DNA from: Palleronia sp. THAF1 | GTDB taxonomy: Bacteria; Pseudomonadota; Alphaproteobacteria; Rhodobacterales; Rhodobacteraceae | Direction: 5' to 3' | NCBI RefSeq assembly: GCF_009363795.1 | Contig: NZ_CP045420.1 | Coordinates: 353,001 to 417,000 of the forward strand | Length of the DNA stretch: 64,000 nucleotides | Shown here: positions 17,646-26,438 of the stretch, piece after piece | Layout: the number at the start of each line of letters is the position of its first letter | Position numbering within the stretch: position 1 is the stretch's first letter | Notes under the pieces: model-generated | What the model saw: only the letters and a program-made list of their open reading frames with translations | Told to the model about the DNA's origin: nothing | Databases searched by the model: none | Program-made: the position numbers and the translations under genes

Positions 17646-18413
17646 TCAGGCGTCGACGGTGGAAGAAAGGAAGCCGCGCAATCGCTGGCTTTCGGGCGCG
17701 CCGAACAACCGCTCCGGCGTGCCTTCCTCTTCGATCAGGCCTTGGTGCAGAAAGATGACTTGATCCGAGCAATCGCGTGCCATGCCCATATCGTGCGTGA
17801 CAAGGATCATCGTCCGCCCTTCCTCTGCCAATGCCTTGATGACGCGCACGACTTCCTGCTCAAGCTCCGGGTCCAGCGCCGATGTCGGCTCGTCAAACAG
17901 CAGCGCGCGCGGCTCCATCGCCAAGGCGCGTGCGATGGCGGCGCGCTGTTGCTGGCCGCCGGACAGTTCGGCGGGATAGCGGTCGGCCTTGTCGCCGATG
18001 CCCACCTTATCCAGATAGGCGCGCGCCGTCGTCTCGACCTCTGCGCGGTCGCGTTTCAGAACATGCACGGGGGCTTCCATGACATTCTGCAGGATCGTCA
18101 TATGCGCCCACAGATTGAACTGCTGGAAGACCATCGACAGGTTGGTGCGAATGCGCGTGACCTGCTTAGGATCGGCGGGGCGGCGGTCGTGGCCTGTGCC
18201 GGTCCAGGCGACCGGCTCGCCCTCGAACGCGATTTCGCCCGACTGGCTGTCTTCCAGCAGGTTGCAGCAGCGCAGCAGGGTGGATTTGCCCGACCCCGAC
18301 GACCCGATCAGCGACACGACGTGTCCCTTCGGCGCGGTCAGGTCGACGCCTTTGAGCACCTCTAGCGCGCCGTAGCTTTTGTGCAGATCGCGGATCGAAA
18401 GAACGGCTGTCAC
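17646..18413 (-). CDS. Polar amino-acid ABC transporter ATP-binding protein
   Basis: The 255-residue ATPase (HisP/GlnQ type) has Walker A GSSGSGKST, the Q-loop MVFQQFNLWAHMT, signature LSGGQQQR, Walker B LLFDEPTSALDPE and the H-loop LVTHD. The open frame has no ATG near the conserved start; MTAVLSIRDLHKSYG begins with GTG at 18411-18413. The 30 residues of open frame further upstream are not protein-like. It energises the importer encoded just downstream. Confidence 0.93.
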   Translation of the reverse strand: MTAVLSIRDLHKSYGALEVLKGVDLTAPKGHVVSLIGSSGSGKSTLLRCCNLLEDSQSGEIAFEGEPVAWTGTGHDRRPADPKQVTRIRTNLSMVFQQFNLWAHMTILQNVMEAPVHVLKRDRAEVETTARAYLDKVGIGDKADRYPAELSGGQQQRAAIARALAMEPRALLFDEPTSALDPELEQEVVRVIKALAEEGRTMILVTHDMGMARDCSDQVIFLHQGLIEEEGTPERLFGAPESQRLRGFLSSTVDA

Positions 18414-18450
18414 GGGATAGGGGCCTTTGGCTTGGAAACAGGTCGCGCGA

Positions 18451-18558
18451 TTAGGCGGGAAGGCGCGGCGAATTGCAACGCAAGCCATAGACGGCAGCGC
18501 CAAGATCGACGACCCCGTGCAGACCCAACGTGTCGCGCTCGGCTTGTGTCAGACTCAC
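18451..18558 (-). CDS. Micro-ORF 2 behind terB (35 residues)
   Basis: A GTG start overlaps the stop of micro-ORF 1 (GTGA at 18555-18558) and opens a 35-residue frame, MSLTQAERDTLGLHGVVDLG followed by a short tail, ending in TAA. The composition is plausible for a protein, and the double overlap with its neighbours suggests coupling. I do not recognise it. It could instead be the 3' half of one gene broken by a frameshift. Confidence 0.35.
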   Translation of the reverse strand: MSLTQAERDTLGLHGVVDLGAAVYGLRCNSPRLPA

Positions 18559-18668
18559 TTGGCGTCGTGAAGCGTGTCGCGCAATTCGGTTGCGCCCATG
18601 CCCTCCCGCAATCGCGCTTCGGCCTCGCGCCGTGTCGGGTCTGGAGACCAAGGCAGCGATGCGATCAC
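18555..18668 (-). CDS. Micro-ORF 1 behind terB (37 residues)
   Basis: A GTG overlaps the terB stop (GTGA at 18665-18668) and opens a 37-residue frame starting MIASLPWSPDPTRREAEARL and ending RDTLHDAK. The helix-like, charged composition and the exact 4-base overlap with terB favour a real coupled small gene. No family is recognised. Together with micro-ORF 2 it fills the space between terB and the amino-acid ATPase gene. Confidence 0.4.
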   Translation of the reverse strand: MIASLPWSPDPTRREAEARLREGMGATELRDTLHDAK

Positions 18669-19111
18669 GCGTTGCGCCGCGTCTCGACCCGCTTGCGCGC
18701 CATGTTCGAGTCGCGGTCATTGACGCCCAGCATCGGGGGGACCATGCGCATCATGGCGTTCTCGTCCTCATCGCGAACGCCATCGGCCAGAACCACATCC
18801 CACATCGCCTCGACCACGCCGATCCGATCATCGTAATCGACGCCGTCCTTGATAGCCTTGGTGAACCGCACGGTGTCGGGGGCGTCGGCCTCGACGGTCT
18901 CTGCCTCGGACCGCAGGGACGCGGCGTCGGCGGCGTTCAAGCCGTAACGCGACATCATCGCCCGGTCGATTCGCTCACGCTCGACGGCCTCGTAATTGTC
19001 GTCGGCGCGGGCAAGGCGTACCAACAGTGCGGCCAGCGCCAGCCTGGCGTCTGGTTCGGGCATCGGCTCGGATGTCGGGGCCGCGAGGCGGCGCAAAAGG
19101 TCAGCAATCAT
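18665..19111 (-). CDS. TerB-family (tellurite resistance-like) protein
   Basis: The 148-residue cytosolic protein from MIADLLRRLAAP is all-helical with the acidic repeats of the TerB fold: LAALLVRLARADDNYEAVER, later DRIGVVEAMWDVVLADG and DEDENAMMRMV. TerB-fold proteins bind divalent metal through conserved acidic residues; in Rhodobacteraceae this single-gene type is common and its role is unclear. The open frame extends 21 codons upstream, but the later ATG matches the start of the conserved fold. Two micro-ORFs follow with 4-base overlaps. Confidence 0.8.
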   Translation of the reverse strand: MIADLLRRLAAPTSEPMPEPDARLALAALLVRLARADDNYEAVERERIDRAMMSRYGLNAADAASLRSEAETVEADAPDTVRFTKAIKDGVDYDDRIGVVEAMWDVVLADGVRDEDENAMMRMVPPMLGVNDRDSNMARKRVETRRNA

Positions 19112-19252
19112 GGGCTCGATATAGCCAACTGTTGCATAGCTGCAAAGGGGCGCGCGGAAATGTGTCCAATTCAAGGCAACGGCGTCTTGGCCCTGTAAAG
19201 TCTGCGCAAAAGGCCTATATGTCGCTCAACTCAAGTCTTAAGGTTTCTTTCC

Positions 19253-20071
19253 ATGGCCAATCGCCTGTTTCTTGCTTCCGCAGCCTGCGCCGCCGCTTTT
19301 GCCGGTGCCGCACAGGCAGGCGATATGACCGTTGCACCGTCCGAGCCGATGGTGATGGCGCCCGCGCCCATGCCAGTCGCGCCGACGCCGAACTTGGTGT
19401 TCACGTTGGCGGGCGGCGTGACCTCGACGCCCGAGTATTTCGGGTCCGACAGCTATACCGTCGGTCCCAGCCTTGGCTTCGCACTGAACTACGTGAACCT
19501 CGGCGCGCTGCAGTTCGGTTCGCCCGACCCCTACTACCAGCCCGAAGGCTTCGGTTTGCGCGGATCGTTCCGCTACATTGATGAGCGTGATGCCTCTGAC
19601 AATCCCGAGCTTGCGGGCACCATCGACGTTGATGCGACCTACGAGTTGGGTCTTGGCCTTGGCTATCAGTCGCGTAACTTCGACGCCTTCGCCGACGTGC
19701 GCTACGGCTTCGGCGGCCACGAGGAATTCGTGGGCGAGATCGGTGCGGACGTCAAAGCCCGTCCGATAGACCGCCTGACCCTGTCCGCCGGTCCGCGCGT
19801 CCTCTTCGGCACCGATGACTACGCGGCGACTTATTTCAGCACTCCGGCCACCTTCGCTGGCGGCGCCTACGATGCCGATGGCGGCGTCATCAGCGCAGGC
19901 ATCGAGTTGGGTGCGAACTACCGCCTGTCCGAGAATTGGGGCATTGAAGGCACCGTGTCCTACGACCGCTTCGTCGGCGATGCTGCCGACAGCCCGATCG
20001 TCGAGCAAGGCGACCGCGACCAGTACGGCATCACCGTCGGTCTGATCCGTCGGATCACGCTGGACTTCTGA
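19253..20071 (+). CDS. MipA/OmpV family outer membrane protein
   Basis: The 272-residue precursor has a clear signal peptide (MANRLFLASAACAAAFAGAAQA), a proline/methionine-rich linker (PSEPMVMAPAPMPVAPTPN) and a beta-barrel domain of alternating residues, with GGVTSTPEYFGSDSYTVGPS near the start and a terminal Phe (RITLDF), the usual Bam recognition end. MipA relatives act as scaffolds for murein synthesis or as outer-membrane proteins; this one's role is inferred from family only. It is monocistronic, with its own promoter region upstream and a terminator downstream. Confidence 0.88.
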   Translation: MANRLFLASAACAAAFAGAAQAGDMTVAPSEPMVMAPAPMPVAPTPNLVFTLAGGVTSTPEYFGSDSYTVGPSLGFALNYVNLGALQFGSPDPYYQPEGFGLRGSFRYIDERDASDNPELAGTIDVDATYELGLGLGYQSRNFDAFADVRYGFGGHEEFVGEIGADVKARPIDRLTLSAGPRVLFGTDDYAATYFSTPATFAGGAYDADGGVISAGIELGANYRLSENWGIEGTVSYDRFVGDAADSPIVEQGDRDQYGITVGLIRRITLDF

Positions 20072-20090
20072 TTTCCCGTTCCGGGACTTG

Positions 20091-20119
20091 AAAAGGCCGC
20101 CCCAACCGGGCGGCCTTTT
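20091..20119. terminator. Bidirectional terminator
   Basis: AAAAGGCCGCCC and GGGCGGCCTTTT form a perfect 12-bp stem around a 5-base loop. The A-run on one side and T-run on the other make it work in both directions, serving the MipA gene on the plus strand and the oppF end on the minus strand. Confidence 0.9.
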
Positions 20120-20125
20120 GCGTTG

Positions 20126-21124
20126 TCAGACCATCTCTGCTTGTTTTGCTGGCCCCGGATACAGGCAGGCCACGCGATGCGCGCCGTCACCGGTTTCGGG
20201 TACCACGTCGGCGCAATCGGCCTGTGCGCGCGGGCAGCGTGTGCGAAAGACGCAGCCCGATGGCGGATTCATGGGCGACGGCAGATCGCCGTCCAGAGCA
20301 ATGATCTTCTTGGCACGCTCGGCCACCGGGTCCGGGATCGGCACAGCAGACATCAGGGCCTGCGTATAGGGATGTTGTGGATCGGCATAGAGATCGCGCT
20401 TTGTCGCTTTCTCCATCACGCGGCCCAGATACAGCACCATCACCTGATCAGAGATGTGCTTCACCACGCTCAGGTCGTGGGCGATGAAAATCATCGCCAG
20501 CCCCAGATCGCGCTGCAACTCTCTCAGCAAATCGATCACTTGCGCCTGGATAGAGACATCCAGCGCCGAGACCGGCTCGTCGCAGATCAGCAGCTTCGGC
20601 TCCATCACCAGTGCGCGCGCGATGCCGATGCGCTGGCATTGGCCGCCCGAAAACTCATGCGGGTAGCGGTTGATCATCTGCGGCAACAGGCCGACGCGCT
20701 CCATCATCGCAGCGACGCGTTTGCGCCGTTCCTGGGCGTCCAAGTCGGCGCGGTGGGTGCGCAGGGGCTCGGCGATAATCTGCCCCAGGGTCATGCGGGG
20801 GTTCAACGACGCCAGCGGGTCCTGAAAGACCATCTGGATCTCGGATCGGAAGGGCAGCATGGCGCGGCGTGACAGCGACAGAAGATCGGTTTCCCCGCGC
20901 CACATCACGGTGCCGGTCGCGGGCACCATCTGGATCAACCCGCGGGCAAGTGTGGATTTGCCACAACCCGATTCGCCCACGACGCCCAACGTTTCGCCAG
21001 CCTCCAGATCGAAGTCTACGCCGTTCACCGCTCGTAATTCACGCGGCTTGGTCCACGGCATGTCGCCCGCGCGGGTGATGGGGAAGGTCACGCGCAGATC
21101 GCGGACGGACAGAAGCGGGCTCAT
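20126..21124 (-). CDS. oppF: Oligopeptide ABC transporter ATP-binding protein OppF
   Basis: The 332-residue ATPase starts [20 protein letters not shown]. It shows Walker [11 protein letters not shown]-loop [13 protein letters not shown], signature FSGGQCQR, Walker [13 protein letters not shown] and H-loop FIAHD. The C-terminal oligopeptide-transport segment with [15 protein letters not shown] has the cysteines found in Dpp/Opp ATPases, where some family members hold an Fe-S cluster. The start overlaps the oppD stop (ATGA). An upstream 40-codon extension of the open frame reads as non-coding. Confidence 0.94.
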   Translation of the reverse strand: MSPLLSVRDLRVTFPITRAGDMPWTKPRELRAVNGVDFDLEAGETLGVVGESGCGKSTLARGLIQMVPATGTVMWRGETDLLSLSRRAMLPFRSEIQMVFQDPLASLNPRMTLGQIIAEPLRTHRADLDAQERRKRVAAMMERVGLLPQMINRYPHEFSGGQCQRIGIARALVMEPKLLICDEPVSALDVSIQAQVIDLLRELQRDLGLAMIFIAHDLSVVKHISDQVMVLYLGRVMEKATKRDLYADPQHPYTQALMSAVPIPDPVAERAKKIIALDGDLPSPMNPPSGCVFRTRCPRAQADCADVVPETGDGAHRVACLYPGPAKQAEMV

Positions 21125-22089
21125 GGCGCGACCTCTTCTATGGGACGGCGGCAGGCGCGTGCGCGGGCCTCGGCGAAAGGCTCCAGTGGGGGCATCGCCA
21201 GGCAGTCGTCGCCCGCGAAGGCGCAGCGCGGGTGGAATGGGCAACCGGTGGGCGGATCGGCCATGTTGGGCGGATTGCCGGGGATCGCGGTCATGCTCGC
21301 GTCCTCGTCATCCACACGCGGCACCGCGCCGAGCAGACCGCGCGTGTAGGGGTGGGTGGGCTTGGCGAACAGAGGATCGACTGGCCCTTCTTCCATCACG
21401 CGGCCACCGTACATCACCGTCACCCGCTCACAAAAGCCTGCGACAACGCCAAGGTCATGGGTGATCAGGATCGTCGCCATGCCAAACTCTTGTTGCAGAT
21501 CGGCCAGCAGGTCCATGATCTGCGCTTGGACCGTCACATCGAGCGCGGTCGTCGGCTCATCCGCGATCAACAGGTCGGGCTGGCACAGCAGCGACATGGC
21601 GATCATCACGCGCTGGCGCATCCCGCCAGAGAATTCGTGCGGATACAGACGGATACGCTCTTTGGCCGAGGGGATGCGCACGGCGTCCAGCATCCGCGTC
21701 GACTCCGCCACCGCGTCGCGCTTGGACATGCCTTGATGCAGCGTCAGCACCTCTGCCATCTGGTCCGAGATGCGCATGTAGGGGTTCAGCGAGGTCATCG
21801 GATCCTGAAAGATCATCGCGATCCGCCGCGCGCGCAGGGCGTTCAGTTGTTTCTTCGTCGCGCCCAGCAGTTCGGTCCCGTCAAAGCGCACCGATCCGTC
21901 AGTCCGCCCATTACCGGCCAGAAGCCCCATGATCGCGAAGGCGGTCTGAGACTTGCCCGATCCGGACTCGCCGACGATCCCCAGCGTCTCTCCGCGATCC
22001 ACGCTGAACGTCAGGTCGTTCATAGCATGAACAGGGCCGTCGTCGGTATCGAAGGTCACCGACAGGTCATTGATCTCCAGCAGGGCCAT
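21121..22089 (-). CDS. oppD: Oligopeptide ABC transporter ATP-binding protein OppD
   Basis: The 322-residue ATPase begins [20 protein letters not shown] and has Walker [11 protein letters not shown]-loop [13 protein letters not shown], signature FSGGMRQR, Walker [13 protein letters not shown] and ILITHD. The C-terminal [18 protein letters not shown] stretch carries the family cysteines. The last Walker A residue is Gln in place of Ser/Thr, which is usual for OppD/DppD. Start and stop overlap oppC and oppF. Confidence 0.94.
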   Translation of the reverse strand: MALLEINDLSVTFDTDDGPVHAMNDLTFSVDRGETLGIVGESGSGKSQTAFAIMGLLAGNGRTDGSVRFDGTELLGATKKQLNALRARRIAMIFQDPMTSLNPYMRISDQMAEVLTLHQGMSKRDAVAESTRMLDAVRIPSAKERIRLYPHEFSGGMRQRVMIAMSLLCQPDLLIADEPTTALDVTVQAQIMDLLADLQQEFGMATILITHDLGVVAGFCERVTVMYGGRVMEEGPVDPLFAKPTHPYTRGLLGAVPRVDDEDASMTAIPGNPPNMADPPTGCPFHPRCAFAGDDCLAMPPLEPFAEARARACRRPIEEVAP

Positions 22090-23003
22090 CAGCGGTCTTT
22101 CGGGTCGAGTGCGTCACGCAGGCCGTCGCCCACAAAGAAGAAGCCGAACAGCGTCAGCACGAAGAACAGCAGCGGGAAGCCCAACTGCCACGTGGTGCCG
22201 TAGGCGATGGTGCCAGCGCCTTCAGAGATCAGCGCACCCAGCGAGGTCAGCGGTTCCTGCACGCCAAGGCCGAGGAACGAAATGAACGACTCTGTCAGGA
22301 TCATCAGCGGCACCAGCAGGGTGGTGTAGACCGCGATGACACCCAGCAGGTTCGGCACGATGTGGCGCGCGATGATGACGGGAGCCGAGACGCCGGTGGC
22401 CTGCGCGGCCTCAATGAACTCTCGGCCCTTCAGCGAAAGCGTTTGACCGCGCACGATGCGGGCCATTTCCATCCATGAGATCAGGCCGATCCCGACGAAA
22501 AGGATCGTGATCGAGCGTCCGTACATGACCAACAGCAGAATCAGCACGAACATATAAGGCACCGCCATGAAGATATCGACGAGACGCATCATGATGCTGT
22601 CGGTGCGCCCGCCGATGTAGCCCGCAGTTGCGCCGTAAAGCGTGCCGACGATCACCGCGATCAGCGCGCCAACGACGCCGACCGCCAAGCTGATTTGGGT
22701 GCCCTGCACGGTGCGGGCGAACAGGTCGCGGCCCAGATCGTCAGTCCCAAAGTAATGGCCGGACTCGATCGACGGGCCGCCCAGTTCGGCGATTTGGCCC
22801 ATCACCATGTAGTCGAGCTCTTCGTTTGAATACTGCGCGATAGCCCCGCCGAAGATCGCGAAGACGGCGACGAACAGCAGGATCACCAGCCCGAACATCG
22901 CCGCTTTGTTCCGCACGAAGCGGCGGCGGGCGTCGGCCCAAGGTGACCGTCCTTGGGTGGGGGCGACTTGCGTGGCGGTGCGCTGTTCCGAGGTTGCGGT
23001 CAT
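22089..23003 (-). CDS. oppC: Oligopeptide ABC transporter permease OppC
   Basis: The 304-residue permease has a cytosolic N-terminus ending [20 protein letters not shown], then a first helix ([18 protein letters not shown]), a large periplasmic loop with [18 protein letters not shown], and five further helices. The EAA loop is [20 protein letters not shown]. It shares one base of its stop with the oppD start. The ATG at 23003 was chosen because the extra upstream 15 codons overlap the oppB end in another frame. Confidence 0.93.
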   Translation of the reverse strand: MTATSEQRTATQVAPTQGRSPWADARRRFVRNKAAMFGLVILLFVAVFAIFGGAIAQYSNEELDYMVMGQIAELGGPSIESGHYFGTDDLGRDLFARTVQGTQISLAVGVVGALIAVIVGTLYGATAGYIGGRTDSIMMRLVDIFMAVPYMFVLILLLVMYGRSITILFVGIGLISWMEMARIVRGQTLSLKGREFIEAAQATGVSAPVIIARHIVPNLLGVIAVYTTLLVPLMILTESFISFLGLGVQEPLTSLGALISEGAGTIAYGTTWQLGFPLLFFVLTLFGFFFVGDGLRDALDPKDR

Positions 23004-23004
23004 G

Positions 23005-23922
23005 TCAGTACCGGATCTTCGGGTCGATCCATCCGTACAGGATGTCAACGACCAGGTTGAACAGGATCGTCAGCGCGCCCATCAGGATCGTCACGCCCAT
23101 CATCACGGCGTAGTCTCGGTTCAGGGCGCTATCCACGAATGCCTTCCCGATCCCGCCGGTCGAGAAATAGATGTCGATCACGACCGACCCGGTGATCATG
23201 CCGACGAAGGCGGGGCCAAGGTAGCTGATCACCGGCAGCATCGCGGGCTTCAGCGCGTGCCGCAGGATCACGCGGCGTTCCGGCAGACCCTTGGCGCGGG
23301 CTGTGCGGATGTGGTTCTGGGTCAGGACTTCCAGCATCGAAGACCGGGTGATCCGCGCGATGGAGGCCATGAAGGATGTGCTGAGCGCGATTACGGGCAT
23401 GATCAGGTATTCCGGTCCCTGCCATCCGCCGCCCGGCAGCCAGCCCAGCCACAGAGTGAAGATTAGCACAAGGATCGGTGCCATGACGAAGTTCGGCAGC
23501 ACCTGCGCGCCGATGGACACGCCTACGGCTGCGTAGTCGAGCGCAGAGTTGTGGCGCACGGCGGCGGCCACACCAAGCGAGACGCCGACCACTACGGCCA
23601 CAAGGAACGACAGCAGCCCATAGGTCAGCGTGATTGGAAAGCCCTGCGCGATGATCTCGTTCACCGTGCGGTCCTTGTAGACAAAGCTTGGGCCGAAATC
23701 GAAACCGCTGACGATGTTCCAGACGTAGACGACGATCTGCCGCCACAGCGGCTGGTCGAGGCCATACTTGGCGTTAAGGTTCGCCAGCACCGCAGGCGGC
23801 ACTTCGCGTTCAGACGTGAACGGACCGCCGGGGGCCATGTACATCAAGACGTAGGACACGACGATCAGCACCAGCAGTGTGGGGATCGCGATGGCCAGAC
23901 GTTTGAGCGTGTAGGAAATCAT
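23005..23922 (-). CDS. oppB: Oligopeptide ABC transporter permease OppB
   Basis: The 305-residue permease begins MISYTLKRLAIAIPTLLVL, a standard OppB/DppB N-terminus. The periplasmic loop has APGGPFTSEREVPPAV and the cytosolic EAA loop is IRTARAKGLPERRVILRH. An upstream GTG would add nine residues (MPPLKGLFR) with no gain, so I use the ATG. OppC starts one base after the stop region, consistent with a tight operon. Confidence 0.93.
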   Translation of the reverse strand: MISYTLKRLAIAIPTLLVLIVVSYVLMYMAPGGPFTSEREVPPAVLANLNAKYGLDQPLWRQIVVYVWNIVSGFDFGPSFVYKDRTVNEIIAQGFPITLTYGLLSFLVAVVVGVSLGVAAAVRHNSALDYAAVGVSIGAQVLPNFVMAPILVLIFTLWLGWLPGGGWQGPEYLIMPVIALSTSFMASIARITRSSMLEVLTQNHIRTARAKGLPERRVILRHALKPAMLPVISYLGPAFVGMITGSVVIDIYFSTGGIGKAFVDSALNRDYAVMMGVTILMGALTILFNLVVDILYGWIDPKIRY

Positions 23923-23960
23923 ACGAAACAGGCCTTTAAGGGGCGGCACTTCGTGGAAAG

Positions 23961-23984
23961 ACCGGCCCCCGTTCAGGGGCCGGT
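23961..23984 (-). terminator. Intercistronic stem-loop between oppA and oppB
   Basis: ACCGGCCCC and GGGGCCGGT form a perfect 9-bp stem around a 6-base loop, 10 bases after the oppA stop. There is no U-run. It probably stabilises the oppA message and reduces read-through to the permease genes, the same arrangement as in the amino-acid transporter at 16747-16768. Confidence 0.6.
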
Positions 23985-23994
23985 GCCGTCCGTC

Positions 23995-25611
23995 TTACTC
24001 CGCGACGCGGTAGAGGTTCCGGCCATACCACGTGTTGTTCACGTTGTTCTCCGGCAGTCCTTCGATGTCAGCCGCGATCATGTCCACGTTGGCGTAGTGG
24101 TAGATCGGGATGATCGGCATTTCTTCGGCCAGGATTTCCTCGGCCTGCTGGTACAGCGGTTGCGGGTCTTCGGCGGTCTTCGAGTCGCGCATGACCTGAT
24201 CGTATTCGTCGTTGAAGAACTCGCCGTTGTTGTGGCCCGAATAGCTGGTGAACAGATCGAGATAGGTCGAGGCTTCGTTGTAGTCGCCGCACCACGCATA
24301 GCGCGCCATGTCGAAGTCCTGCGCCTGCATCCGGTCGGTGTGGACCTTCCACTCGTAGTTATCGAGGGTGATGTTCACACCCAGCGGCTTGAGCATCTGC
24401 GAGGCGGCGATGGCGATCTTCTTGTGATCTTCCGACGTGTTGTACTGTAGCGTTAGATCGAGCGGATTGTCCGGGCCGTAGCCGGCCTCTGCCAGCAACT
24501 CGCGCGCGGCTTCCATGCGCGCGGCCTGATCCATCTGATCGGCCCACTCCAGTTCGGGGCGCTCGAAGTCGGCGATGGCCCAGTGGGTCCAGTTGTAGCT
24601 GGGTCGCTGGCCGCCCTGCAGGATACGTTCGACGATGATGTCACGGTCGATCCCGTAGGCCAACGCCTTGCGGACGTTCGGATCCTTCAGCGCCTCGGGT
24701 CCCTTTTCGCCCACGTTCAGCATATAGATGTAGGAACAGTTATAGGGGGTCGAGACGGCCTGATCGGGGTACTGCTCGGCCAGTCGAGGATACTGACCGG
24801 CGGGGATGTCCACGCGGTCCAGCTCACCAGCGAGGTAACGGGTCAGGCCCTGGTTGATGTCGTTGATGGTCAACGCGGTCAGCGTCTCCATCACGGTGTT
24901 GTCGGCGTCCCAATAAGTGTCGTTCTTCTCCATCACGACCCGCTCGCCCAGCGTGTGCTCGGTCAGCGTGTAGGCGCCATTGCCAACCAGCGTGCCGGCA
25001 TCCGTCCAGTCGTCGCCGTTTTCTTCGACGACCGATTCCAGCACCGGGAAGGTGGAGGCGTGGACGAGCATCTGCGGGAAGTAGGGCAGAGGCGTGGTGA
25101 TCGTGACCTCGAAGGTCGTGTCGTCCACCGCGCGCACGCCCAGTTCCTCGGGGGGCATGTCGCCCGCGATGACCGCGGCGGCGTTCTCGACCTGCATCAG
25201 CTCCATGTACCACGCGTATTCCGACGCGGTCGCCGGGTTGGCGAGGCGGCGCCAGGAATAGACGAAATCGTTCGCGGTAACCGGCTCTCCGTTCGACCAT
25301 TGCGCATCGTCGCGCAGGTTGAACGTGTAGGTCATACCATCATCGCTGACGGTGTGATCCAGCGCGACGCCCGGCACCAGCTCGCCATTGCCGTCTTCGT
25401 TATAAAGGCCTTCGAACAGGTTGCGCAGCACGTCCGAGCCTTCGACGTCGGTGTTGATCTGCGGGTCCATCGACTTGATCGCGTCGAGCAGCCAGAACGT
25501 GTAGGTCTGATCGTCGGCCAGTGAGGTGCCTTCGGGCACATCAGCCGCATGGGCGGCAAAGCCGACCGTCAGGGCAAGGGCCGAAGCCGTAAGGTATTTG
25601 GACAGTTTCAT
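23995..25611 (-). CDS. oppA: Oligopeptide ABC transporter substrate-binding protein OppA
   Basis: The 538-residue precursor has a signal peptide (MKLSKYLTASALALTVGFAAHA) and the family 5 binding-protein pattern: IKSMDPQINTDVEGSDVLRN, LRDDAQWSNGEPVTANDFVY, and a C-terminal domain with YAWCGDYNEASTYLDLF. It delivers peptides to the permease pair downstream. The open frame extends 44 codons upstream without protein-like content, and the signal peptide fixes the start. It is the promoter-proximal gene of oppABCDF. The OppA label over DppA rests on the YSWRRLANP and YNWT segments and is moderately sure. Confidence 0.92.
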   Translation of the reverse strand: MKLSKYLTASALALTVGFAAHAADVPEGTSLADDQTYTFWLLDAIKSMDPQINTDVEGSDVLRNLFEGLYNEDGNGELVPGVALDHTVSDDGMTYTFNLRDDAQWSNGEPVTANDFVYSWRRLANPATASEYAWYMELMQVENAAAVIAGDMPPEELGVRAVDDTTFEVTITTPLPYFPQMLVHASTFPVLESVVEENGDDWTDAGTLVGNGAYTLTEHTLGERVVMEKNDTYWDADNTVMETLTALTINDINQGLTRYLAGELDRVDIPAGQYPRLAEQYPDQAVSTPYNCSYIYMLNVGEKGPEALKDPNVRKALAYGIDRDIIVERILQGGQRPSYNWTHWAIADFERPELEWADQMDQAARMEAARELLAEAGYGPDNPLDLTLQYNTSEDHKKIAIAASQMLKPLGVNITLDNYEWKVHTDRMQAQDFDMARYAWCGDYNEASTYLDLFTSYSGHNNGEFFNDEYDQVMRDSKTAEDPQPLYQQAEEILAEEMPIIPIYHYANVDMIAADIEGLPENNVNNTWYGRNLYRVAE

Positions 25612-25781
25612 TACAAATCTCCCAACTGGTAATGGCGCGACATCGCGCACGTCATGCGGGAATTGACTATGACCGGTCCCGCACATGCAAGGCGTTCGGT
25701 GCGGTGACGTCGGGTCTAGGCGAAAGGCTGCGACGCAAGACAAAAGCGAAACACGCGGATGCTTCGCTCTCGTCGGTTTGC

Positions 25782-26378
25782 TTAAAGAGGCGGCAGACTG
25801 CCATCTTCGCTAACGCCAGCAAGGCTGGCAATCGGCGCGCCGTCGTCACCTTGGGTGACGAACAGGATGGCTTGATCGCCTTCTTGCAACATCCGGTCAG
25901 GGGCGGGGCCAAATTCGGTAATCGGCGTGTCGGCGCCCACCAGAACAGGCTCTTCCACGCCGTTGTACTCGACCAGCAGCACGCGACCGTCATCGGCGCG
26001 GATGACCTCACCGACTGTGGCGTTTGTCATCAGGCTTTGTTCGGTCAGGTCCCACGCGCGCTCACCTTCGCCGGTACCGCGCATCTCTTCGGGGAAGACA
26101 TTGATCGAAACGGCGACTTTCATTCCGTTCTCTTCGATGGACGGGATCGACAGAAAGTCGCCCGGTCCCACCTGCACGATGTCGGCCTGCTCGTAGACCA
26201 AGACCATGAAGTCGTCTGTCAAGCCAACATCATAGGTGTCGCCCGCGGTCGTCTCGAACGAAACGCTGTCATCCGAGACCGACTGAACGGTTCCGCGTAA
26301 ATGGACGGTTTCCTGAGCAATTGCGGGGGCCGCGGCCATTACGGCGATCAGCGCGGCGGGGGCGATCCATGGGGTCAT
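25782..26378 (-). CDS. Periplasmic protein of unknown function
   Basis: The 198-residue precursor has a signal peptide (MTPWIAPAALIAVMAAAPAIAQ). The mature part is acidic and beta-rich, opening VHLRGTVQSVSDDSVSFETT, which resembles the OB-like repeats of DUF5666-type periplasmic proteins; I would not assign it firmly. It ends GVSEDGSLPPL. An imperfect palindrome lies directly upstream of its AAGGA ribosome-binding site. Neighbours (rpiA upstream and oppA downstream, same strand) give no clear functional hint. Confidence 0.7.
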   Translation of the reverse strand: MTPWIAPAALIAVMAAAPAIAQETVHLRGTVQSVSDDSVSFETTAGDTYDVGLTDDFMVLVYEQADIVQVGPGDFLSIPSIEENGMKVAVSINVFPEEMRGTGEGERAWDLTEQSLMTNATVGEVIRADDGRVLLVEYNGVEEPVLVGADTPITEFGPAPDRMLQEGDQAILFVTQGDDGAPIASLAGVSEDGSLPPL

Positions 26379-26387
26379 GTCGTATCC

Positions 26388-26410
26388 TTGTGTCACTATA
26401 GTGGACACAA
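26388..26410. promoter_or_regulatory. Palindromic operator-like element
   Basis: TTGTGT, then the perfect 10-bp palindrome CACTATAGTG, then GACACAA form a 23-bp near-perfect inverted repeat. It ends a few bases before the ribosome-binding site of the periplasmic protein gene on the minus strand. It may be a repressor operator, or a hairpin in the 5' leader. The gap to the rpiA stop is only 60 bases, so a promoter here would have to overlap it. Confidence 0.5.
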
Positions 26411-26438
26411 CGCCTTTGCAGAGCGTTCGGGTCCGATC

